Of a stretch of DNA of 64,000 nt, positions 17,290 through 27,474 are shown piece by piece; the stretch's first letter is position 1, and each line of letters begins with the position of its first letter. The notes below the pieces were generated by a model. The model was not told the DNA's origin. It saw only the letters and a list, made by a program, of their open reading frames with translations, and did no database searches. The stretch comes from an uncultured Rhodopila sp. (GTDB lineage: Bacteria; Pseudomonadota; Alphaproteobacteria; Acetobacterales; Acetobacteraceae), in NCBI RefSeq assembly GCF_903944925.1, contig NZ_CAJATU010000082.1, forward strand, positions 24,536-88,535, read 5' to 3'. A program made the translations under genes and the position numbers.

Positions 17290-18423
17290 ATGCAGATCGA
17301 CTATATCGACCCCCGCTCCGGCGCCACTTTCCCGCTCGACCAACCGCGCTGGTGCGGGCCGGGGCAAGTGCCGCTGCTCCTCACGCCGATGCCGGGACTG
17401 CGCCGCGAGCAGATCGACACCACCACGCGCAGCCTGTGGCGCTACCGCGCCGCCTTCCCGCTGCAAACCGATGACCCCGTCACCCTGGGCGAAGGCTGCA
17501 CACCGCTGATCCCGCGCATCGTCGCCGGGGTGCGCGTGCTGATGAAGTACGAATGGTTCAACCCGACCTGCAGCTTCAAGGATCGCGGCGCCAGCGTCAT
17601 GCTGTCGTTGCTCCGCGCGCAGGGCATCCGCCACGTGCTGGAGGACAGCTCCGGCAACGGCGGTGCCGCGGTGTCCGCCTACGCCGCGGCGGGCGGCATT
17701 GCGGCCACCATCCTGACGCCGGCCTCCACCAGCCCGGCCAAGACCGTGCAGATGCGCGCCCACGGCGCGGCGGTGGAGTTGATCCCCGGCACCCGCCAGG
17801 ACACCGCGGATGCCGCCGTCGCCCGCTCAGGCGATATCTTCTACGCCAGCCACAACTGGCACCCGTTCTTCCTGCACGGCACCAAGACGCTTGCCTACGA
17901 GATCTGGGAAGACCTGGGTTTCCGCGTCCCGGACAACATCATCACCCCCTGCGGCGCCGGCTCCACCGTTCTCGGCTGCCAGATCGGCTTTTCCGAGTTG
18001 TTCCGCTCCGGCCAGATCCCTTCGCTGCCGCGCATCTTCGCCGCCCAGCCCGCCAACTGCGCGCCGATAGCCGCGGCATTCATGGCCGGCGGGGACGACC
18101 CGGTGCCGACGACCATCACGCCCACCATGGCGGAGGGCACCGCCATCGCGCATCCCGTGCGGCTGCGCGAGGTGCTCGGCACCCTGCGCGAAACCCGCGG
18201 CGGCGCCGTCACCCTGACCGAAGCTGAAATCGGCGCCGCCACGCTGGATCTCGCCCGCATCGGAATTTATGTCGAGCCGACATGCGCACAGGCGGCCGCG
18301 GCGTTCGGCAAGCTGCTGGAAACCGGCACGATCACGCCGGAGCAGACCACGGTGCTGGTGATGACCGGAACCGGCTTGAAGGCGACGCCGCGAATCGCCG
18401 AACTGCTGGGGATTGCGCTATGA
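17290..18423 (+). CDS. Threonine-synthase-like PLP-dependent lyase
   Basis: This fold-type II PLP enzyme of about 377 residues has the Schiff-base Lys97 in SFKDRGASVML, the phosphate-binding SSGNGGAAVSAYAAAGG, and a C-terminal MTGTGLKATPRI loop. The N-terminus (DYIDPRSGATFPLDQPRWC) resembles the zinc-less start of threonine synthase/cysteate synthase-like proteins. It is shorter than class I threonine synthase and may act on another O-phospho or hydroxy amino acid. ATG at 17290 is preferred over a TTG at 17254. A gene for an amino-acid enzyme of the DSD1 type follows, so the two probably share a pathway. Confidence 0.85.
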   Translation: MQIDYIDPRSGATFPLDQPRWCGPGQVPLLLTPMPGLRREQIDTTTRSLWRYRAAFPLQTDDPVTLGEGCTPLIPRIVAGVRVLMKYEWFNPTCSFKDRGASVMLSLLRAQGIRHVLEDSSGNGGAAVSAYAAAGGIAATILTPASTSPAKTVQMRAHGAAVELIPGTRQDTADAAVARSGDIFYASHNWHPFFLHGTKTLAYEIWEDLGFRVPDNIITPCGAGSTVLGCQIGFSELFRSGQIPSLPRIFAAQPANCAPIAAAFMAGGDDPVPTTITPTMAEGTAIAHPVRLREVLGTLRETRGGAVTLTEAEIGAATLDLARIGIYVEPTCAQAAAAFGKLLETGTITPEQTTVLVMTGTGLKATPRIAELLGIAL

Positions 18424-18488
18424 TCTGTCCGGGTCAACAACGGCCGCGTCCGGCGCCCCGGCGCCGCCGCTGATTGGGTGCTGCCGAA

Positions 18489-19586
18489 ATGAAGCTCGCC
18501 GACTTGCCGACGCCTTGCCTCGTGCTGGACCGCACCGTTCTCGCCCGCAACATCCGCGGGATGGCGCGGGCGTTGCAACGGCTGAACGTGCCGCTCCGCC
18601 CGCACATGAAGACCGCGAAGTCGATTGAGGTGGCCCGCATGGCGCTGGAAGGCCAGCCGGGTGGCATCACCGTCTCCACCCTGGCGGAAGCCGAGTATTT
18701 CTTCGGCCACGGCATTACCGACATCCTCTATGCCGTCGGGATCACGCCGCAGAAGCTGGAGCGCGTGGCGAGGTTGAACGCGAGTGGGGCGCAAATAATC
18801 GTGATCACAGACGATCCCACCGTCGCGGATGTGATCGCGGCGCAGCCGGCGCCGATACGCACCCTGATCGAGATCGACAGCGGCGAGGGGCGCGGCGGGG
18901 TCCATCCTGACAGCGACCGGGTGATCGAACTGGCCGCCAGGTTGGGTCCCTGCCTTGCTGGACTCATGACGCATGCCGGGCACTCTTATTCCGGCCGCCG
19001 ATCGAGCGAGATTGCGGCGGTTGCCGAGGCCGAGCGGAGCGCCGTGGTGCACGCGGCGGAGCGATTGCGGGAGGCCGGCTACCACGCCGGCATCATATCC
19101 GCCGGCAGTTCGCCGACGGCGCGGCATGCCGAAAACCTGGCCGGCATCACCGAGATGCGGGCGGGCGTCTACATGTTCGGCGACCTGTTCCAGGCGGAAA
19201 TCGAGACCCATGGTGCCGACGGCATCGCGCTGAGCGTCCTGACCAGCATCATCGGCCACAATGCCGGGCGGGTGCTGATCGATGCCGGCGGCCTGGCCCT
19301 GTCGAAGGATCGCAGCACCGAATCCACGCTGCATGACTTCGGCTACGGACTGGCGATGGATATCGAGGGGCGCCGCAGCTTCGGCCGGGCTATCGTTGCC
19401 AAAGCTTATCAGGAGCACGGGGTCATCGAGACCGATCCGCTGTTTCCGATCCATCTGCCCATCGGCGGCAAGCTGCGGATTGCTCCCAATCACGCCTGCA
19501 TGACCGCAGCGGCGCATGATCGCTATTTCGTGGTGGATGGAGACCAGCACGTTGCGGCGATTTGGCATCGTGCGAACGGCTGGTAA
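18489..19586 (+). CDS. DSD1-type PLP enzyme (D-serine dehydratase / D-threonine aldolase family)
   Basis: This fold-type III (alanine-racemase-like) enzyme of 365 residues has the PLP lysine Lys41 in RPHMKTAKS, and MRAGVYMFGD in the barrel. A C-terminal metal site carries His335-x-Cys337 in APNHACMTAAAHD. In eukaryotic D-serine dehydratase the zinc ligands are His and Cys spaced this way, whereas characterised D-threonine aldolases use His and Asp. The sequence therefore leans to a D-serine dehydratase-like activity, an inference. It follows the threonine-synthase-like gene by 65 bases. Confidence 0.87.
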   Translation: MKLADLPTPCLVLDRTVLARNIRGMARALQRLNVPLRPHMKTAKSIEVARMALEGQPGGITVSTLAEAEYFFGHGITDILYAVGITPQKLERVARLNASGAQIIVITDDPTVADVIAAQPAPIRTLIEIDSGEGRGGVHPDSDRVIELAARLGPCLAGLMTHAGHSYSGRRSSEIAAVAEAERSAVVHAAERLREAGYHAGIISAGSSPTARHAENLAGITEMRAGVYMFGDLFQAEIETHGADGIALSVLTSIIGHNAGRVLIDAGGLALSKDRSTESTLHDFGYGLAMDIEGRRSFGRAIVAKAYQEHGVIETDPLFPIHLPIGGKLRIAPNHACMTAAAHDRYFVVDGDQHVAAIWHRANGW

Positions 19587-19710
19587 ACTTGCCGCTTCCG
19601 TGTCCCGGCCGATGTGATACACGTAGCTCCTGACCGCATCCGTTCGTGAAAGGATCTGTGTCTTCCAGCAGACTGGTCCCAATGACTGGGGGTCGTACCC
19701 GGGGTCGTCC

Positions 19711-20181
19711 GTGCCGGTTTCACCCGTGCTTGCGCTGGTGGGGTTCGTCGGTCTGTGCCTGCTGGTCGGGGCTGTCGGCGGCACGATGACCGCGCATTCG
19801 GTGCCCCGCTGGTATGCGACGCTGATCGCTCCTCCCGGGACGCCGCCGAAATGGGTGTTCGCTCCGGTCTGGAGCGCGATTTACGTCACCGTCGGCGTCG
19901 CGGGATGGCTGGTCTGGAGGCGCAACGGCACCTCGCGGGTGCTGCGCCTGTGGGGCTGGCAACTGGCGGCCAACGCGTTGTGGGCCCCCGCGTTCTTCGG
20001 CGCCCACAGCCCGGCCCTGGCGCTGGCGATCATGGCGGTGATGCTGATCCTGATCGGCGCCACGATCCGCGCCTTCCGGCCCATACATCGAACGGCGGCG
20101 ATGCTGATGGTGCCTTATCTGACGTGGTGCCTCTACGCGGCCTATTTGAACATGGGTTTCCTGTTACTCAACTACACTTGA
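19711..20181 (+). CDS. tspO: TspO/MBR family tryptophan-rich sensory protein
   Basis: This 156-residue protein has five membrane helices and the conserved TspO residues: PPGTPPKWVFAPVWSAIYV, LWGWQLAANALWAPAFFG and PYLTWCLYAAYLN. TspO binds tetrapyrroles and in Rhodobacter represses photosynthesis genes in response to oxygen. The start is a GTG; there is no nearby ATG. It is followed by a gap holding a palindromic repeat and then phosphoketolase. Confidence 0.92.
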   Translation: MPVSPVLALVGFVGLCLLVGAVGGTMTAHSVPRWYATLIAPPGTPPKWVFAPVWSAIYVTVGVAGWLVWRRNGTSRVLRLWGWQLAANALWAPAFFGAHSPALALAIMAVMLILIGATIRAFRPIHRTAAMLMVPYLTWCLYAAYLNMGFLLLNYT

Positions 20182-20253
20182 CGCCCCGGGGCTGTGGCTG
20201 AAGGCGCTTCGGGCGTATCATCCTCGTCGCGGACCCGGATAGCGCTCGCGTTG

Positions 20254-20284
20254 GGAATGGCCGGGACACACCCGGCCATGACGG
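20254..20284. repeat. Palindromic repeat, single arm
   Basis: Read on the minus strand this is CCGTCATGGCCGGGTGTGTC then CCGGCCATTCC, a self-complementary unit matching the right arm at 17132-17206. It lies in the gap upstream of the phosphoketolase gene. I see no second arm to its left. Confidence 0.65.
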
Positions 20285-20346
20285 AGAGTACGGGGGCTGG
20301 CTCGGACGACACTGGCGCCAGCCAACCAATCAGGAGAAATCCCGAC

Positions 20347-22716
20347 ATGGACCAGCAAACAGCGAAGCCGCTCAGTGCCGCTCAGGTTGAGCGCATGAAC
20401 CTGTGGTGGCGCGCCGCCAACTACCTGTCCGTCGGGCAGATCTACCTGCTGGCCAACCCGCTGCTGCGCGAGCCGCTGACGATGGATCACGTCAAGCCGC
20501 GGCTGCTCGGCCACTGGGGCACCACGCCCGGTTTGAATTTCCTCTACGTGCACCTCAACCGGATCATTGCGGAACGCAACCTTGACCTACTGTTCATCGC
20601 CGGCCCCGGCCACGGCGCACCCGGTGTCGTCGCCAGCACCTGGCTGGAGGGCACCTACAGCGAGACCTACCCGAACGTTTCGCGCGACGCCGAGGGCATG
20701 CACCACCTGTTCCGCCAGTTCTCCTTCCCCGGCGGTATCCCCAGCCATGCCGCGCCGGATACCCCCGGCTCGATCCATGAGGGCGGCGAACTCGGCTACT
20801 CGCTGTCGCATGCCTACGGCGCGGTGCTCGACAACCCCGACCTGATCGCCGCCTGCGTTATCGGCGACGGAGAGGCCGAGACCGGGCCGCTGGCAACCTC
20901 CTGGCACGGCAACAAGTTCCTCGACGCGGCGCAGGACGGGGCGGTGCTGCCGATTCTGCATCTGAACGGGTATAAAATCGCCAATCCGACGGTGCTCGCG
21001 CGGATCCCGGATGACGAACTGCGCGCCCTTATGACCGGTTATGGCTATGAGCCGATAGAGGTTGCAGGCCACGATCCGGACGCGATGCACCAGGCGATGG
21101 CAGCGGCGATGGACCGTGCGTTCGATTCCATCCGCGCCATCCAGCAGGCGGCGCGCGGCGGCAAGCCCGGGCGGCCGCGCTGGCCGATGATTATTCTCCG
21201 CAGCCTGAAGGGCTGGACCGGCCCGAAGACCGTCGATGGCAAGCCGGCCGAGGGCAACTGGCGCGCCCACCAGGTCCCGTTCACCATGGAAAAGCCGGAG
21301 CATCTCGGGCTGCTGAACGACTGGCTGCAAAGCTACCGTCCGGAAGAACTGTTCGACGACGCCGGCCGCCCGATCGAGGCGATCACCGGCCTGAGCCCCG
21401 CCGGCGAGAAGCGCATGAGCGCCAATCCGCACAGCAATGGCGGCCTGCTGATGCGGCCGCTGCGCATGCCGGATTACCGGGACTACGCGGTAAAGGTGCC
21501 CGCGCCCGGCGCGGTGGACGGGGAATCGACCCGGGTGATGGGCGCGTTCCTGCGCGACGTGATGAAGGCCAATGCCGACAGCCGCAATTTCCGCGTGTTC
21601 GCGCCGGACGAGAACAATTCCAACCGGCTGAACGACATCCTGGACGCAACCAACCGCGCCTGGGACGCCGAGACGGTGGCGAACGACGACCACCTCGCAC
21701 CCGACGGGCGGGTGATGGAGATCCTCAGCGAGCACACCTGCCAGGGCTGGCTGGAGGGCTACCTTCTTACAGGCCGGCACGGGTTGCTGTCCTGCTACGA
21801 GGCGTTCATCCACATCGTCGATTCGATGGTCAACCAGCACGCCAAGTGGCTGAAAAGTTCGCGGGCAATCCCATGGCGGCGGCCGATTTCATCGTTGAAC
21901 TACCTGCTGACATCACATGTCTGGCGGCAGGACCATAACGGGTTCAGCCACCAGGACCCCGGGTTCATCGACCACGTGGTGAACAAGAAGGCCGACATCG
22001 TGCGGGTCTATCTGCCGCCCGACGCGAACACCCTGCTCTGGGTGACGGATCATTGCCTGCGAAGCTGGGACCGGATCAACGTCATCGTCGCCGGCAAGCA
22101 GCCGGAGCCGCAATGGCTCGATATGGACTCGGCGATCAAGCACTGCACCCAGGGCATCGGCATCTGGCCGTGGGCGAGCAACGACCAGGACTCCGAGCCT
22201 GACGTGATCATGGGCTGCGCCGGGGACGTCCCGACGCTGGAGGTGATGGCGGCGACGGACCTGCTGCGACAGTTGCTGCCCGGCCTGAAGCTGCGGGTGG
22301 TGAACGTGGTCGACCTGATGACGCTGCAACCGAAATCCCAGCACCCGCACGGGCTGTCGGAGCAGGATTTCGATGCGCTGTTCACGCCCGGCACCCCGGT
22401 GATCTTCGCCTATCACGGCTACCCGAGCCTGATCCACCGGCTGGTCTACAAGCGCACCAACCACGACAACTTCCATGTCCGCGGCTTCATGGAGGAAGGC
22501 ACCACGACGACACCGTTCGACATGGTGGTGCGCAACCGGCTGGACCGCTTCCATCTGGTCGCCGACGTGATCGACCGGGTGCCCGGCCTGGCCGCACGGG
22601 CGGTCTATGTGAAGCAGGCGATGCGGGACAAGCTGATCGAGCATGAGCAATATATCGTGCGAGTCGGCGCCGACATGCCGGAGGTCGCGGACTGGCGCTG
22701 GCCGGGCAAGGCGTGA
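20347..22716 (+). CDS. xfp: Phosphoketolase (xylulose-5-P / fructose-6-P)
   Basis: This 789-residue thiamine-diphosphate enzyme cleaves xylulose 5-phosphate or fructose 6-phosphate with phosphate to acetyl phosphate plus a triose or tetrose phosphate. Signatures are [20 protein letters not shown], the cofactor-binding [20 protein letters not shown] and [11 protein letters not shown]. Length is typical of Xfp. A strong AGGAG lies 8 bases before the ATG. No acetate kinase or phosphotransacetylase gene is adjacent. It gives a carbon-saving route alongside the pentose phosphate pathway, which is frequent in acetic acid bacteria. Confidence 0.96.
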   Translation: MDQQTAKPLSAAQVERMNLWWRAANYLSVGQIYLLANPLLREPLTMDHVKPRLLGHWGTTPGLNFLYVHLNRIIAERNLDLLFIAGPGHGAPGVVASTWLEGTYSETYPNVSRDAEGMHHLFRQFSFPGGIPSHAAPDTPGSIHEGGELGYSLSHAYGAVLDNPDLIAACVIGDGEAETGPLATSWHGNKFLDAAQDGAVLPILHLNGYKIANPTVLARIPDDELRALMTGYGYEPIEVAGHDPDAMHQAMAAAMDRAFDSIRAIQQAARGGKPGRPRWPMIILRSLKGWTGPKTVDGKPAEGNWRAHQVPFTMEKPEHLGLLNDWLQSYRPEELFDDAGRPIEAITGLSPAGEKRMSANPHSNGGLLMRPLRMPDYRDYAVKVPAPGAVDGESTRVMGAFLRDVMKANADSRNFRVFAPDENNSNRLNDILDATNRAWDAETVANDDHLAPDGRVMEILSEHTCQGWLEGYLLTGRHGLLSCYEAFIHIVDSMVNQHAKWLKSSRAIPWRRPISSLNYLLTSHVWRQDHNGFSHQDPGFIDHVVNKKADIVRVYLPPDANTLLWVTDHCLRSWDRINVIVAGKQPEPQWLDMDSAIKHCTQGIGIWPWASNDQDSEPDVIMGCAGDVPTLEVMAATDLLRQLLPGLKLRVVNVVDLMTLQPKSQHPHGLSEQDFDALFTPGTPVIFAYHGYPSLIHRLVYKRTNHDNFHVRGFMEEGTTTTPFDMVVRNRLDRFHLVADVIDRVPGLAARAVYVKQAMRDKLIEHEQYIVRVGADMPEVADWRWPGKA

Positions 22717-22825
22717 GCAGCGCGGCAGGCGAAACGATCATATCTGACAAGTCCTAATCATATCGACGGATCGAAGCGTTCGCTGCTAGAAGCGCGATTC
22801 TATTGATCCACTGATGGGCCGTGTC

Positions 22826-23467
22826 ATGAACAAGACTGCCGGGAAGCGCCTTGCCGCACTGGGCCTCAGTGTCACACTGGGTGTGATTACCGCCTCCGCC
22901 GCGTTGGCGCAGTTGCCGTCATCCGGTCCCGGCGTCAGCAGCATCGGCAAGCGCACGGCCACCCAGGGCGCAGTCGAAAAGCCGCCGGAAGCCGCGCCCG
23001 ACGTGTTGCCCGGTGCCAGGGCCCGCGCCCCGGCCGCTCCGGCCAGCCGCTCGACGGCCGACATGCCGCCGACGGAGGCCTTGTTCGATGCGATCAACCG
23101 AGGCGACATCGCCTCCGCACGAGACGCGCTCAGCCGGGGAGCCGATTTGGACGGCGTCAATGTGCTGGGGATGACGCCGATGGAGTTGTCGGTCGATCTC
23201 GGGCGCAACGACATCTCCTTCCTGCTGCTGTCGATGCGCGGCGAGGATGCCGGCCGCGGGTCGCGAGCGATGGCGCACGCCAGCCCAACCCCGGCCCCGT
23301 CGAAGAAGCTCGCCCGCGAGGCCAAGCCGAAGCCGGGCAATGCGCACGGGCCGGCAGCCGTTGCGGTGAAGCCGGTCGCGACGCCGAAGCTGTTCGCCAA
23401 CGACGGCGGCACGCCACTGCCGAGCGCCGGATTCCTCGGCTTCGATCCGCATTCTGCAACGAACTGA
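22826..23467 (+). CDS. Exported ankyrin-like protein
   Basis: This protein of about 213 residues has a signal peptide (RLAALGLSVTLGVITASAALA), a Pro/Ala-rich linker, then roughly two ankyrin-type helix pairs (LFDAINRGDIASARDALSRG and LGMTPMELSVDLGRNDISFL). The C-terminal tail is Lys/Ala/Pro-rich. Ankyrin units mediate protein contacts, here in the periplasm. Function unknown. Confidence 0.7.
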   Translation: MNKTAGKRLAALGLSVTLGVITASAALAQLPSSGPGVSSIGKRTATQGAVEKPPEAAPDVLPGARARAPAAPASRSTADMPPTEALFDAINRGDIASARDALSRGADLDGVNVLGMTPMELSVDLGRNDISFLLLSMRGEDAGRGSRAMAHASPTPAPSKKLAREAKPKPGNAHGPAAVAVKPVATPKLFANDGGTPLPSAGFLGFDPHSATN

Positions 23468-23561
23468 GGGCGGGACGGTGGTTACAATTCGTACAAATGA
23501 CTGGAGATCGCACTCCGGCCGCCCCATGTCGCCTGGCATCACAGAAGCCAGGAGGGCTGAC

Positions 23562-23762
23562 ATGCTCGCATACGAAAACAAGCAGATCGCGCGTAATATC
23601 ATGAGCGTGCATGGTTTGCGGGCCCAGGCGGTGGTTCAGGAACGCATCGCCGAGGCCCGGTTGGCCGGTGACCGCGCCGGATTGGACAGGTGGCAGAACG
23701 TCCTCGCTGCGATCGGGGAGTTGCGGCAGACCAACCGGCAGAACGAACTGACGCACGCTTAG
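23562..23762 (+). CDS. Small helical protein (66 aa), function unknown
   Basis: The ATG at 23562 lies 6 bases after a perfect AGGAGG. The product is one or two long amphipathic helices (ENKQIARNIMSVHGLRAQAV, then AEARLAGDRAGLDRWQNVLA) with no signal peptide. The frame extends upstream to 23478 but the ribosome-binding site decides the start. Similar small helical proteins are common unannotated genes in Acetobacteraceae. Confidence 0.7.
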   Translation: MLAYENKQIARNIMSVHGLRAQAVVQERIAEARLAGDRAGLDRWQNVLAAIGELRQTNRQNELTHA

Positions 23763-23824
23763 GCTTATCGGCCAGCGCCTGTAGCGGTCCGGCGAATGAC
23801 ATCGCGCCGGGTCCGTGCAGCGCG

Positions 23825-26800
23825 TCAACGGGCCTCAGGGGGAGCCGCCGGCTCCCCTTGCGCCGTGGGTGAAGTTGCCGTCGGATCGCACCAGTCCCGT
23901 TCGATTTCCTGCGTTAGCTCATGAAGCGCTTGCTCAAGGGCCCTGAACTTTGCGGCTGCGCACTCCAGCGTTTCAGACACCTCAACCTCACGGGCAAGGG
24001 CGGTCGCCCGTTCTGCGCCGAACTGAAGACATAGGCCTTTGATGCTGTGGGAAATGCGTTTGACGGCGGCCAGGTCGGAACCGCCGAACGCCACACGCAT
24101 ATTGATCAGGCTGTCGTGTGTGTGATTGGCCAACTCGGCGAGCAAATCGGCAAACACTGGCGGCGGTAGCATGTCCCGGGTTTCCTGTAGGCGGCTGACG
24201 TTGATGACGGGAAGCGCCTGGACAGCGACGGATGCCGGAACGGAACATGGCCGCTGCGCAGGATCGCGCGTCAGCACCGCGTCCACTTCATTCCACTCGA
24301 TCGGCTTGGTCAGGAAGTCGGTCAGCCCCGCCTGCATGTAAGCCGCGCGGTGCTCGCTGACGGCATCGGCGGTCAGCGCGACGATCGGGATATCGCACAG
24401 CGGCGGCGATAGCGCCCTGATACGCCGCGTCGCCTCGACGCCATCCATCGTTGGCATCTGCATGTCCATCAGGATGATATCATAGCCTCCGGCGGACGCC
24501 GCTTCGACCGCCTGCCGGCCGTCCCTGACCAGGGTCACCTGATGGCGGCGATGTTCGAGGCCGAGTTTCACGATCATGCCGTTGATCGTATTGTCTTCAG
24601 CGACGAGCACCTTGAGCGGCCTGACGACATGGCTTGCCAACGAATCGGCCAGGAGATCGGCTTCAACGCCGGGTTGCACGACGCAGGTGAACCAGAACAA
24701 CGCACCCTCGCCAGGCTCACCGTGGGCGCCGATATCACCGTCCATCATCGTGATGAGGCGCTTGCTGATCGCAAGGCCGAGGCCGGTGCCGCCGAACTTG
24801 CGGCTCGTGCCGGCATCGGCCTGGGCGAAGGGTTCGAACAGGCGCCCGATATCCCCGCTGGACAGGCCGATCCCGGTATCTTCGACCTCGAACCGCAGGC
24901 GGAGATGATCTGCGGCCTGCTCCTGGCGGAGCCGGATGGCGATCTTGCCATTCGCGGTGAATTTCACCGCGTTGCTGACGAGGTTGCCCAATACCTGCCT
25001 GATGCGGATCGGGTCGCCGATGACCAGCAGCCGCGTCGTGCCGCCGGTATCGAGAGTGAGATCGCAGCCATTCTGTTGCGCCACGGGGCCGTACAGGCGA
25101 GCCGTTTCCGCGGCAACCGCCACAACATCGAAGCAAACCCGCTCCAGCGTCAGCCGATCGGCTTCGATCTTTGAATAGTCCAGGATGTCGTTGAGGATGG
25201 TCAACAGGGTCTTGGCCGAGGCCTGCATGGTATCGAGATACGAACGCTGGACCGCATCAAGCGCTGTCAGTGACAGGAAATCCGCCATGCCGATGACGCC
25301 CGTAATCGGCGTGCGGATTTCGTGGCTCATCATCGCCAGGAACGAGGATTTGGAGCGGTTGGCCACCTCGGCCAGATGACGGGCCTCATTCACCTGGCGT
25401 TCCGTCTCCTTGCGTTCGGTCAGATCGAAGAACTGGATCAGCAGGTGAGCCTCGCCGCGCATGCGTATCGGCAAAATCAGGCAGTCGCACCAGACCTCTT
25501 TGCCGGCGAGCGATGTAACGTGGATTTCGGCCTGCTGCCGGCGGTTCGTTGCGAGGCTGTGCAGGCAACGTTCCAGCAGTCCCGATGTCCGCCAGGACTC
25601 GATGTCGCGGAAATTGCGCGACATCAGAACCTCATCCGATCCACCGACGAGGTTGGTGTAGGCTTTGTTGACCACGATGCATTGGCCTGATTCGAGATAG
25701 ACACCCATGGCGACGGGGGAGGATTGCAGGATCGTCTCGTTGAACCTCACCAACTCGGCAAGGCTTTGTCGTTCCAGGGTCAGGTCCGCCGTGCGTTCGT
25801 CCACACGCGTGGCCAGCGCCGCCCGCTCGGCGGCGAGGTTCCGCAGCGCCGCGTTCCGCTGCCAGGCCAAACGGGCGACCAGAACCAGCATCACCGCCAG
25901 CATGACGATGATTGCCGCGATGCTCAGGATCACAGGCCGGTACAGGACCCATACGCTCGGGACGCGGTAGCGGATGATGGCATCCGCGGCAAGCGAGGCG
26001 CCGGTCAGGTGCCAGCGCTCCAGTTGGCGCCAATCGTAGCTCGTGCGGAGGTTGCCTTCCGGCGGCGGCGCGTGCCCGAGGATCAAGGCGCCGATACTGC
26101 GGCCAACCAGTTCGTGACTGAGCATGTAACCGCCGACGATACCGCTGCCGAGATGCGATTCCCATTGGCTGAACACCGGCACCGACGCCAGTTCAGCCAG
26201 ACGCGCATCGGCGGCCGGCGGTCGCACGAAGCCGCCGGAGCCATCGTTAAAGATCAGCAGGGAGTAGATCATCGACCCGGCCGCCAGGGTCGGCGCGAGC
26301 GCCAGCACGTCCTTGAACGGCACGGCGGTCAGATCCTCAACCGCTATCGGCCCCGGAAGCGTGGCCACGCCGCTCCGGAATGCCGCCAGTTCAAGCCGAC
26401 CGAACGCGCTCCCGCTGTCGCCGGTCAGATAGATCTTCCCGGCACCGGTCAACGCCAGCGCCTCCTTGACCGACCGGGCGTAGTCAAACCGGGAGACCAG
26501 GAACTCCCCGCCGTCGTCGAGCCTTTTCAGCGGGGCGACCCAGTCGGGCACCACGTCCGCATAAATCCGTCTCGCGGCGGGAAACACCTCCCGGCTGCGC
26601 GCGATGGCGCTGGCGCCCGGCCATGAGACGCCGACGACAAAGTCGAAACGGGTCTGGCCGTATTTCTCGCGGACCAGGTCGCGCAGCCAAACGTCGGCGT
26701 CCGCCGCGTCGAGGCGCGCACCGTCGAGGAACTCGAAGAAGACAGTGCTGCCGCCGGCGCGAAAGCCGATGACCGCGTCGAGTCCGTCTTCCATCTCGGT

Positions 26801-27103
26801 CTGGCTGCGGGCATCCTTGTCGAGCGGCATGACGAACAGGATGTTCAGGGTTCGCTCGGCTCCGGCGCGTTCCAAAGGTCCGCCGCCCGCTTGCGAGCCA
26901 TCCGCGGCCCTTGTCTGGGTCCCCACGATACCGGCGCGCGCCTGCCTCAGGACGGCGGTAAAATCGCGGGCGTGTCCAGCGAGTACGCCGGCGGCGATCA
27001 GGCTTGCGACGGCGATGAGCCAGGATACCAGGATCGTCTTGAACCGGCGCGGCTGTTTATCGCCGAACGGCCCGCCATCGCGATGATGGTCTTCAACGTC
27101 CAT
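23825..27103 (-). CDS. Hybrid histidine kinase with ABC-substrate-binding-like sensor, PAS, receiver and Hpt
   Basis: About 1092 residues. Order: membrane helix (~25-45); a periplasmic domain of ~300 residues resembling ABC substrate-binding folds; second helix (PVILSIAAIIVMLAVMLVLV); coiled coil; PAS; HisKA (MMSHEIRTPITGVIGM); HATPase (NLVSNAVKFT, DTGIGLS, GTGLGLAIS); receiver (AEDNTING, MDMQMPTMDG); and Hpt (ISHSIKGLCLQFGAE). All phosphorelay residues are present, so it should pass phosphate His-Asp-His to an unlinked response regulator. The ATG at 27103 is preferred over a TTG at 27112. It is divergent from another hybrid kinase. Confidence 0.92.
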   Translation of the reverse strand: MDVEDHHRDGGPFGDKQPRRFKTILVSWLIAVASLIAAGVLAGHARDFTAVLRQARAGIVGTQTRAADGSQAGGGPLERAGAERTLNILFVMPLDKDARSQTEMEDGLDAVIGFRAGGSTVFFEFLDGARLDAADADVWLRDLVREKYGQTRFDFVVGVSWPGASAIARSREVFPAARRIYADVVPDWVAPLKRLDDGGEFLVSRFDYARSVKEALALTGAGKIYLTGDSGSAFGRLELAAFRSGVATLPGPIAVEDLTAVPFKDVLALAPTLAAGSMIYSLLIFNDGSGGFVRPPAADARLAELASVPVFSQWESHLGSGIVGGYMLSHELVGRSIGALILGHAPPPEGNLRTSYDWRQLERWHLTGASLAADAIIRYRVPSVWVLYRPVILSIAAIIVMLAVMLVLVARLAWQRNAALRNLAAERAALATRVDERTADLTLERQSLAELVRFNETILQSSPVAMGVYLESGQCIVVNKAYTNLVGGSDEVLMSRNFRDIESWRTSGLLERCLHSLATNRRQQAEIHVTSLAGKEVWCDCLILPIRMRGEAHLLIQFFDLTERKETERQVNEARHLAEVANRSKSSFLAMMSHEIRTPITGVIGMADFLSLTALDAVQRSYLDTMQASAKTLLTILNDILDYSKIEADRLTLERVCFDVVAVAAETARLYGPVAQQNGCDLTLDTGGTTRLLVIGDPIRIRQVLGNLVSNAVKFTANGKIAIRLRQEQAADHLRLRFEVEDTGIGLSSGDIGRLFEPFAQADAGTSRKFGGTGLGLAISKRLITMMDGDIGAHGEPGEGALFWFTCVVQPGVEADLLADSLASHVVRPLKVLVAEDNTINGMIVKLGLEHRRHQVTLVRDGRQAVEAASAGGYDIILMDMQMPTMDGVEATRRIRALSPPLCDIPIVALTADAVSEHRAAYMQAGLTDFLTKPIEWNEVDAVLTRDPAQRPCSVPASVAVQALPVINVSRLQETRDMLPPPVFADLLAELANHTHDSLINMRVAFGGSDLAAVKRISHSIKGLCLQFGAERATALAREVEVSETLECAAAKFRALEQALHELTQEIERDWCDPTATSPTAQGEPAAPPEAR

Positions 27104-27474
27104 CGGCTTCAAAGCTCCGTCCCGGCGTCAACCAACGACCGGCCGGTTCCGGTAGGGGCCTGACTTCGATCCAGTATCGCCGCCCTTTGCCGCCGGGACG
27201 ACGACGCAGCCAGCCGTGACCGGAAGCCGGAACGATACTCATACAGTTGGCTTGTCGCAAGAGTTAGATTCTCATTGCGGCCGGCGGATGTCGGCGGAAC
27301 CGGCCCGCATCGGGCAACCGTCAGGCAATCCGCGGCACCGCAAGTTGCTTTCCAAAGTAACCGCTTCGGCCCGGCGTTTGATGCAAATCAAGGCCGGCCG
27401 GCGCAAACCGCCGCAAGACCATGACATCCTGCGATAAAACCGGAGCAATCCCCGGCGGTGGAGCAAGCAGCCGA
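27104..27474. other. Intergenic region between divergent kinase genes
   Basis: About 370 bases with no recognisable gene. It must hold the promoters of both divergent hybrid-kinase genes. An in-frame ATG at 27421 could extend the right-hand kinase upstream, but the sequence before 27475 does not look like protein. I could not identify a clear promoter or operator. Confidence 0.5.
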
